DNA of 10,613 nucleotides. Source: an uncultured Clostridia bacterium. Its GTDB lineage: Bacteria; Bacillota; Clostridia; Oscillospirales; Acutalibacteraceae. Made by a program: the position numbers and the translations under genes. The DNA lies in NCBI GenBank assembly GCA_947168785.1, contig CAMVNL010000039.1, positions 1-10,613 on the forward strand, given 5' to 3'. Every line of letters starts with the position of its first letter. Position 1 is the stretch's first letter. Shown here in pieces: positions 6,691 to 10,613 of the stretch. Under the pieces are notes generated by a model. That model had not been told where the DNA came from and did not search any database. It saw nothing but the letters and a program-made list of their open reading frames with translations.

Positions 6691-6729
6691 TCCGTTGATC
6701 GGCAGAATAAGCGGAGGCAGAAAACCGTC

Positions 6730-6758
6730 TTGCAATGGGACGGGATCTGCGCTATGAT
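6730..6758 (+). promoter_or_regulatory. Promoter of the two-component operon
   Basis: TTGCAA (6730-6735) and TATGAT (6753-6758) are exactly 17 bp apart, a near-consensus sigma-A promoter. Transcription should start near 6765, which excludes the in-frame ATG at 6735 and supports the start at 6789. Confidence 0.75.
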
Positions 6759-6788
6759 AAAAACACATCAATTCAGGAGGGCAGCGGT

Positions 6789-7448
6789 ATGCAAGGGGAC
6801 AGAATACTGATCGTGGAGGACGACGCCTTTCTGCGGGACGGGCTGACGGAGCTGCTGCGGCGGGAGGAGTATCTGCCGACGGCGGCGGAAACTCTGCAAG
6901 CCGCCCGGGCGCTGCTGGCGGATACGTCCTTTTCCCTGATGCTTCTTGACGTGATGCTGCCGGACGGCACCGGCTTCGACTTTTGCGCGGAACTGCGGGA
7001 AAACGGTTTCACCGCGCCGATTTTGTTCCTGACCGCCTGCGACGACGAGTGGCAGGTGGTGCGGGGCCTTGACTGCGGCGGCGACGACTACGTGACAAAG
7101 CCTTTCAAGCTGCGGGAGCTTACTTCCCGCATCCGGGCGCTGCTGCGCCGCGCCGGGCGGGCGACGGAGGCTTCCCCCTCTTTTCTGAACGCCGAAAAGC
7201 TGACGGCCCGCGTCGCTGGGGAAGAGATATTGCTGACGCCGACGGAATTCCAATTGCTGTCCGTTCTGGTCAAAAACGCGGGGCTGATCGTGCCGCGGGG
7301 AACCCTGCTGGAACGCATCTGGGATATCGACGGCGACTTTATCGACGACAATACCCTCACCGTCCACGTCAGCCGCCTGCGGGAAAAAATCGGAAAGGAC
7401 CGGATCGAGACCGTGCGGGGCGTGGGTTACCGGTACGTGGCGGTATGA
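6789..7448 (+). CDS. OmpR/PhoB-family response regulator
   Basis: From the ATG at 6789 the protein has 219 residues, normal for the family. AGGAGG (6775-6780) lies 8 bp upstream; the in-frame ATG at 6735 overlaps the promoter -35. The receiver domain (about 4-118) has the acidic pair Asp11/Asp12, phospho-acceptor Asp54 in LLDVMLPDG, Thr82 in LTA and Lys104 in TKPF, all intact. The C-terminal winged-helix domain (about 135-217) includes LLTPTEFQLL, NTLTVHVSRLREKIG and TVRGVGYRY. It should bind direct repeats near target promoters when phosphorylated by the kinase encoded next; the two genes overlap by ATGA. The likeliest target is the ABC transporter operon at 9860, which has suitable repeats upstream. 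That link is inferred from gene order and the usual Bce/Vnc-type layout. Confidence 0.95.
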   Translation: MQGDRILIVEDDAFLRDGLTELLRREEYLPTAAETLQAARALLADTSFSLMLLDVMLPDGTGFDFCAELRENGFTAPILFLTACDDEWQVVRGLDCGGDDYVTKPFKLRELTSRIRALLRRAGRATEASPSFLNAEKLTARVAGEEILLTPTEFQLLSVLVKNAGLIVPRGTLLERIWDIDGDFIDDNTLTVHVSRLREKIGKDRIETVRGVGYRYVAV

Positions 7449-8341
7449 AGTGGTTTTGGATCGCAGCCGCGGCGACGGCTTTTGTTATTACCGGGCTGTG
7501 TATTGCGCTGCTGCGGCAAAAAAGACGGACCGCCTCCCTGCGGGCGGCGCTGGACGCCTATCTGAAAAACGGGACGCCCCTGCCCTACAGCCTGCGGGAG
7601 GGGGACCCGGCGCTGCTGCAGAATGAAATCGCCGATCTGATTGCCCGCTTGGAGCTGGAAAAGCAAAAATCCGGGGACGTGGAGCGGAAAAACGCGGCGT
7701 TTGCGGCGGACGTTTCGCACCAGCTGAAAACGCCGCTGGCGGGCCTGCGGCTGTATTGTGAGCTGGACGCGGGGCAGGGGAGCGCCAACGCGGAAAAAGA
7801 ACTGCGGCTGATCGAAAAAACGGAGCGGTTGGTGGCGGAGCTGCTGAAGCTGCAAAAGATCCGGGCGGACAACTTTGATTTCGCCTTTGCGGACGCGGAC
7901 CTGCGGGCGCTGACGGAAGAGGTGTTCGCCGCCTTCCGTCCGTTGTATCCGCAAAAACACTTTGAAGTAACAGGCGCCGCCGTGCTGCGCTGCGACCGGG
8001 CGTGGCTGGGCGAGGCCCTTTCCAATATCGTGAAAAACGCCTGCGAGCACACGCCGGCGGATGGAGCAGTCCGGGCGGCGATAGAGAACGGCGACGACAG
8101 CGTTATCCTGACGTTGGAGGATAACGGGGGCGGCGTGCCGGCGGCGGAGCTGCCCCATCTGTTCGAGCGGTTCTATAAGGCGACGAACGCCTCCCCGGAC
8201 AGCACCGGGCTGGGGCTGGCCATCACCAGAGAGATCGTCGCAAAGCACCACGGCACGGTCACGGCGGAAAACGCGGGAGACGGCCTGCGGCTGACGCTGT
8301 GCTTCCCGAAAATCGACGCCAACCGAAAAATCAACTTATAA
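7445..8341 (+). CDS. Short sensor histidine kinase
   Basis: This 298-residue kinase has one N-terminal membrane segment (about 4-23), followed by the basic stretch RQKRR. There is no extracytoplasmic sensor domain and no clear HAMP. A helical linker (about 55-85) leads to the HisKA domain with SHQLKTP and phospho-accepting His92. The ATPase domain has the N-box LSNIVKNACEHTP (Asn198), the G1 box DNGGGVP (226-232), the F-box LFERFYK (239-245) and the G2 box STGLGLAI (253-260), all intact. Its ATG overlaps the regulator's stop (ATGA), so translation is probably coupled, and no strong ribosome site is seen. A kinase lacking an outer domain suggests signal input through a membrane partner, as with Bce-type kinases that sense via an ABC transporter. 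Here that could be the transporter starting at 9860. Confidence 0.95.
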   Translation: MKWFWIAAAATAFVITGLCIALLRQKRRTASLRAALDAYLKNGTPLPYSLREGDPALLQNEIADLIARLELEKQKSGDVERKNAAFAADVSHQLKTPLAGLRLYCELDAGQGSANAEKELRLIEKTERLVAELLKLQKIRADNFDFAFADADLRALTEEVFAAFRPLYPQKHFEVTGAAVLRCDRAWLGEALSNIVKNACEHTPADGAVRAAIENGDDSVILTLEDNGGGVPAAELPHLFERFYKATNASPDSTGLGLAITREIVAKHHGTVTAENAGDGLRLTLCFPKIDANRKINL

Positions 8342-8388
8342 AAATACGGATCGTCGCTTTTTTGGCGGAGCAATGAAAGTTTTCGGTC

Positions 8389-8536
8389 AAGCCTTTTTCA
8401 AAAGGCTTGCGGTTTCCAAAGGCAGCGCCTTTGGCGCTCGCCGCAGCGAGCGGGGCCTTTTTCGTTCATCAGCGCAGGAGGTTGTTAAGGGACCCTCGCC
8501 GGGGGTCCCTTAAGTGCGAAGCACTTTTGCTTCGCA
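8389..8536. repeat. Cluster of perfect hairpins, probably a dispersed intergenic repeat element
   Basis: This gene-free stretch stacks five inverted repeats. They are AAGCCTTTT/AAAAGGCTT (8389-8408), CCAAAGGC/GCCTTTGG (8416-8434), CGCTCGC/GCGAGCG (8435-8452, followed by GGGCCTTTTT), TTAAGGGACCC/GGGTCCCTTAA (8485-8513) and TGCGAAGC/GCTTCGCA (8515-8536). All arms are perfect and loops are 2-7 nt. The CAAAGGCAGCGCCTTTGG-type wording resembles repetitive intergenic elements I recall from Oscillospiraceae-like genomes. That is from memory, and only one copy is visible here. The third hairpin with its T-run may also help end transcription of the kinase operon. Confidence 0.6.
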
Positions 8537-8559
8537 GGATTCCGTAATATGTAAAAAAC

Positions 8560-8598
8560 ACCGGACGCTGCCGTTCAAAGCCGCGTCCGGTCGTTTTT
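8560..8598. terminator. Bidirectional Rho-independent terminator
   Basis: ACCGGACGC (8560-8568) and GCGTCCGGT (8583-8591) form a perfect 9-bp stem with a 14-nt loop. On the plus strand CGTTTTT follows. On the minus strand the stem is followed by GTTTTTT (the A-run at 8553-8558). It can therefore end both the two-component operon and the convergent nucleotidyltransferase operon. Confidence 0.8.
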
Positions 8599-8645
8599 CT
8601 ATGATCTATTATCCTGAGGAAACCGTAGGAAGATATACCTCCATT

Positions 8646-8996
8646 TTAATCATGCTTTTCAAAGAGCAGCACCCCGTCCTTCGCCACATTCCGGAAGAAG
8701 GGCATTGCATCGAAATACCTATCGAACATCGCCTTATCCTGCAGTTTGATCGACAGCAGAATATCATATTTTAATCCGATTTCAAACGCGAGCTCCGACA
8801 CCCTCGGGCGGTACGCGCGGATCTCCTCCCTTGTCAGATACAGCTTCGCCATTACGTCCACGTCGGATTCCTCGTCGTAATCGCCGCGGGCATAGGAACC
8901 GTAGAGGATCACGCTGTTCAGCTTCTCCCCGAAAATGTCCTGCAGTCCGGCGGTGGTTTCACTTAAAAGCGCCTGAAGCGTATTCGGCGTACACAT
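8646..8996 (-). CDS. Nucleotidyltransferase domain protein (MNT-like), last gene of the cassette
   Basis: From the ATG at 8996 the protein has 116 residues. A GTG at 9005 (119 residues) is in frame, but AGGTGA lies 5 bp before the ATG and overlaps that GTG, so the ATG is preferred. It is a minimal polymerase-beta-fold nucleotidyltransferase: the motif GSYARGDYDEESDVDV (33-48) fits GSX10DXD with metal ligands Asp45 and Asp47, and Asp78 in KYDILLS is the likely third acidic residue. Proteins of this kind in MNT/HEPN modules transfer AMP from ATP to a partner toxin. It is larger than the first nucleotidyltransferase of the operon (97 residues) and differs in sequence, so it is not a simple recent duplicate. 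It lies 14 bp after the HEPN stop. Whether it modifies the HEPN protein or something else cannot be told. Confidence 0.88.
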   Translation of the reverse strand: MCTPNTLQALLSETTAGLQDIFGEKLNSVILYGSYARGDYDEESDVDVMAKLYLTREEIRAYRPRVSELAFEIGLKYDILLSIKLQDKAMFDRYFDAMPFFRNVAKDGVLLFEKHD

Positions 8997-9010
8997 GGCT
9001 TTCACCTTTT

Positions 9011-9433
9011 TTACGGTTGATCCGGCTGCCAGTCCTCTCCGGCTTCCTTCAGCTTTATCCGAAGCGTTTGCAGCAAAACGTCAAACGCGGGAATGAAGCT
9101 GTCCCGGATCAGCAGTACCAGTTCATTTGCTTTGTTTTCATTGTAAATATGAACGGAAGTGTTCCTTGCTTTCAGCATGGCCAGCCACGCGTCCTCGTCA
9201 TTCACGATCCCCATTTTGTAGCCGAGCTGAAGAATTTCCCTCGGCGAGCCGGTGATGGCTTCCGCCGCGCCGTGCAGCCGCAGCACCTCCTGCAGGGCTT
9301 TCCATGCCAGCTCAAAGGTCAGGTTGAATTGCCCGATCACGCCGGTCCGGTAGATCTCATCCGTATCAGCCATCGAAAAATCTGCGCCGCGCAATACTTG
9401 CAGGCTGTTGGAAAAATTATCCAGCTTTCTCAT
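9011..9433 (-). CDS. HEPN-type protein, HI0074/HepT-like (nucleotidyltransferase partner, possible RNase toxin)
   Basis: This 140-residue all-alpha protein matches the nucleotidyltransferase substrate-binding family: VIGQFNLTFELAWKALQEVL (32-51), TGSPREILQLGYKMGI (61-76), then DAWLAMLKARNTSVHIYNEN (81-100). Arg90, His95 and Tyr97 give the HepT motif RX4HXY. In characterised MntA-HepT pairs, Arg and His form the RNase site and the Tyr is AMPylated by the nucleotidyltransferase, which silences the toxin. All three residues are present, so the protein could be an active RNase controlled this way. HI0074-type members have less direct evidence for toxicity. The ATG overlaps the end of the upstream nucleotidyltransferase gene by 17 bp, indicating tight co-expression. 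The family call is strong; the toxin role is inferred. Confidence 0.88.
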   Translation of the reverse strand: MRKLDNFSNSLQVLRGADFSMADTDEIYRTGVIGQFNLTFELAWKALQEVLRLHGAAEAITGSPREILQLGYKMGIVNDEDAWLAMLKARNTSVHIYNENKANELVLLIRDSFIPAFDVLLQTLRIKLKEAGEDWQPDQP

Positions 9434-9710
9434 AAATGGTTACTCCGTCTTTGTCAATTTCCCTTTGCAGCTCTGTAGAAATGCCGCTGTCCAGCGAGAC
9501 GATATCGAATAACAGCAGGGAAGGCATCCGTTCTTTGACCGCCCAATAAAAGGAGTCGAAGTCGCCGCCTCCGACGGCAATATCCACGTCGCTGCGGGGG
9601 CCGTTGGTGCCTTTGGCCCGGGACCCGAACAGGATCACCTTCCGCACGCCGCATTCTTCGGCAAAACGGGTGATCGCGTCGGCCACGCGCAGGGGAAGAG
9701 AATTTGTCAT
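9417..9710 (-). CDS. Minimal nucleotidyltransferase (HI0073/MntA-like), first gene of the cassette
   Basis: This 97-residue protein is a minimal nucleotidyltransferase. KVILFGSRAKGTNGPRSDVD (24-43) contains the motif GSX10DXD, with Ser30 and metal-binding Asp41 and Asp43; Asp69 in LFDIVSLD is the probable third carboxylate. It is the usual size of the HI0073/MNT partner encoded beside HI0074/HepT-like HEPN proteins, and its 3' end overlaps the HEPN gene by 17 bp. In the MntA-HepT system this enzyme AMPylates the toxin, making it the antitoxin; the same role is inferred here. GGGAGG lies upstream on the minus strand. An ATG at 9717 is closer to that site but is out of frame, so the start is the ATG at 9710. 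Confidence 0.9.
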   Translation of the reverse strand: MTNSLPLRVADAITRFAEECGVRKVILFGSRAKGTNGPRSDVDIAVGGGDFDSFYWAVKERMPSLLLFDIVSLDSGISTELQREIDKDGVTIYEKAG

Positions 9711-9734
9711 CGTTCATTCCTCCCATCCAATATT

Positions 9735-9763
9735 ACTATACCGCATTTCCTGCTAAAATACAA
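9735..9763 (-). promoter_or_regulatory. Promoter of the NT-HEPN-NT operon
   Basis: On the minus strand TTGTAT (9758-9763) and TATAGT (9735-9740) are 17 bp apart. The -10 is good and the -35 weak, which may suit a regulated gene. The dyad at 9775-9790 lies 11 bp upstream of the -35. Confidence 0.6.
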
Positions 9764-9774
9764 TGACTTTTTTT

Positions 9775-9816
9775 CTTACGAAATCGTAAGATTCAATTCA
9801 CCTTATTGTAAGGTTC
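9775..9816. promoter_or_regulatory. Candidate response-regulator binding sites
   Basis: CTTACGA-AA-TCGTAAG (9775-9790) is a perfect palindrome with 7-bp arms, and ACCTTA-TTG-TAAGGT (9800-9814) is a second dyad. The same stretch also contains the direct repeats GTAAGATTC (9786-9794) and GTAAGGTTC (9808-9816), which start 22 bp apart, two helical turns. Such spacing suits a dimer of an OmpR-family regulator. The sites cover the place where the ABC promoter lacks a good -35. Binding by the regulator encoded at 6789 is inferred. Confidence 0.55.
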
Positions 9817-9822
9817 GGGGGA

Positions 9823-9828
9823 TATACT
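9823..9828 (+). promoter_or_regulatory. -10 box of the ABC transporter promoter
   Basis: TATACT lies 32 bp before the ATG at 9860. At 16-18 bp upstream the bases are CCTTAT/ACCTTA/CACCTT, unlike a -35 box. This suggests an activator-dependent promoter, with the repeats at 9775-9816 supplying the activation. Confidence 0.55.
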
Positions 9829-9859
9829 GTGCCTGTAAACGGAAAAGGGAGGCGCTGCT

Positions 9860-10546
9860 ATGACCGTTCTGGAATGTAAAGCGTTGACAAAGGAATATTA
9901 CAGCGGGGAGAACGTGATCAAAGCGGTGGACCACGCGGACCTGTCCTTTGAACAGGGGGCGTTCACCGCCATCACCGGGCCCAGCGGCTCGGGCAAATCC
10001 ACACTGCTGCACGTGCTCAGCAGCCTGGAAAATCCCACCTCCGGCGAAGTGATCTACAATGGGGAAAGCTTAAAAAAGTATAACGACAACCAGCTTTCCA
10101 TCCTGCGCCGGCGGCGCTTCGGCTTCGTCTTTCAGGCGTATAATCTGGTGCAGGAGCTGACGGGGTATGAAAACATCCTGCTGCCCGTCATGCTGGATCA
10201 CCGCAAGCCGGACGAAGCCTACCTGCAAAAACTGACCGGGGTGCTGGGCATTGAGGACCGGCTCTCCCACCTGCCCTCCGGCATGAGCGGCGGCCAGCAG
10301 CAGCGCATCGCCATCGCCCGGGCGCTGGCCAACAAGCCCGCCATCCTGTTCGCAGACGAGCCCACCGGCAATCTGGACGGCAAGAGCGGCCGGGAGGTGC
10401 TGGCGCTCCTCAAGTACGTCAGCGCGGAATTCGGCGTCACGCTGATCCTCGTTACCCACGATCTGGGCGTGGCGGAGCAGGCGGACCGCATCCTGACCCT
10501 CGCCGACGGGCAGATCGTCCGGGACACCAAGGGGGCGGCGCAATGA
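9860..10546 (+). CDS. ABC transporter ATP-binding protein (MacB/LolD/BceA type)
   Basis: This 228-residue protein is the nucleotide-binding subunit of an ABC transporter and would sit on the cytoplasmic face of the membrane. It has Walker A GPSGSGKST (40-48), the Q-loop Gln92 in FQAYNLV, the signature MSGGQQQR (142-149), Walker B ILFADE (162-167) with catalytic Glu167, the D-loop NLD, and switch His200 in VTHD. All are intact. The SGMSGGQQQR signature and RRRRFGFVFQ region are typical of the group that pairs with FtsX-like permeases, which export or dislodge envelope-targeting peptides or lipids. AGGGAGG lies 7 bp before the ATG. Its stop overlaps the next start (ATGA), so the permease is co-translated. 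The nearby two-component system is the expected regulator. The substrate cannot be told from the ATPase. Confidence 0.95.
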   Translation: MTVLECKALTKEYYSGENVIKAVDHADLSFEQGAFTAITGPSGSGKSTLLHVLSSLENPTSGEVIYNGESLKKYNDNQLSILRRRRFGFVFQAYNLVQELTGYENILLPVMLDHRKPDEAYLQKLTGVLGIEDRLSHLPSGMSGGQQQRIAIARALANKPAILFADEPTGNLDGKSGREVLALLKYVSAEFGVTLILVTHDLGVAEQADRILTLADGQIVRDTKGAAQ

Positions 10547-10613
10547 AACGGCTGACAGTCAACACCTTTGCGCTGCAAAGTCTGAAAAAGCGCAAAAAGC
10601 AATACGCCGCGCT
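10543..10613 (+). CDS. Probable FtsX-like ABC permease, N-terminal fragment (runs off the right edge)
   Basis: The ATG at 10543 overlaps the ATPase stop as ATGA, and 23 full codons are visible. The start (MKRLTVNTFALQSLKKRKKQ) is a short amphipathic, very basic segment. It resembles the cytoplasmic N-terminus just before the first membrane helix of FtsX/MacB-type permeases. The identification rests on this segment and on the ATPase before it; no membrane helix is inside the window. Confidence 0.7.
   Translation, partial: MKRLTVNTFALQSLKKRKKQYAA

Noticed and set aside
6735..6788. Upstream in-frame ATG that would extend the response regulator by 18 residues
   Set aside because: It overlaps the promoter -35, lies upstream of the expected transcript start and has no ribosome site; AGGAGG serves the ATG at 6789.
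8514..8774. 86-codon plus-strand open frame across the terminator region
   Set aside because: It runs through two hairpins and a terminator into the antisense of the nucleotidyltransferase gene, and no family is recognisable.
9775..9814. Short palindromes considered as CRISPR repeats or an attachment site
   Set aside because: There are only two unequal dyads, with no regular spacers, no cas genes and no integrase; a regulator site fits better.

Overview
The window is GC-rich DNA (above half G+C by eye) with strong AGGAGG-type ribosome binding sites, clear sigma-A-type promoters (often extended -10), lipobox signal peptides and short two-component/ABC gene sets. This fits a high-GC member of the Clostridia (Bacillota), such as a gut Oscillospiraceae-like organism. 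That placement is inferred from style and family content, not from a marker gene. No rRNA, tRNA, CRISPR array, transposase or phage gene was seen.

Layout. (1) 1-2697, minus strand: a phosphodiesterase/alkaline-phosphatase-superfamily enzyme fused to a LamG-like domain has its own promoter. It is followed by an SDR oxidoreductase with its own promoter, then the first 35 codons of a lipoprotein 14 bp downstream. (2) 2804-4285, plus strand: a VanY-type D,D-carboxypeptidase lipoprotein, promoter to terminator. (3) 4426-5350, minus strand: a two-gene operon of a degenerate GHKL-like protein and a STAS anti-anti-sigma-like protein. (4) 5453-6690, plus strand: an Eis-type GNAT acetyltransferase, divergent from (3), with mirror-image promoters built on a perfect 14-bp inverted repeat. 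(5) 6730-8341, plus strand: an OmpR-family response regulator and a short histidine kinase with overlapping ATGA. (6) 8342-8645: no gene; a stack of perfect hairpins resembling a dispersed intergenic repeat, plus a bidirectional terminator. (7) 8646-9763, minus strand: an operon of a minimal nucleotidyltransferase, a HEPN/HI0074-type protein and a second nucleotidyltransferase. It resembles an MNT/HEPN toxin-antitoxin module with one extra nucleotidyltransferase. (8) 9775-10613, plus strand: regulator-like sites and a promoter, then an ABC ATPase overlapping (ATGA) the start of a probable FtsX-like permease that runs off the window.

How they work together. The response regulator and kinase (5) most likely control the ABC exporter (8), as in Bce/Vnc-type envelope-stress modules. 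The VanY-like enzyme is also a cell-envelope protein. The NT-HEPN-NT cassette and hairpin repeat lie between the two-component genes and the transporter. The cassette's promoter shares a 149-bp intergenic region with the transporter's promoter and candidate regulator sites. This cassette, and its place inside a signalling/transport locus, is the most interesting part of the window.
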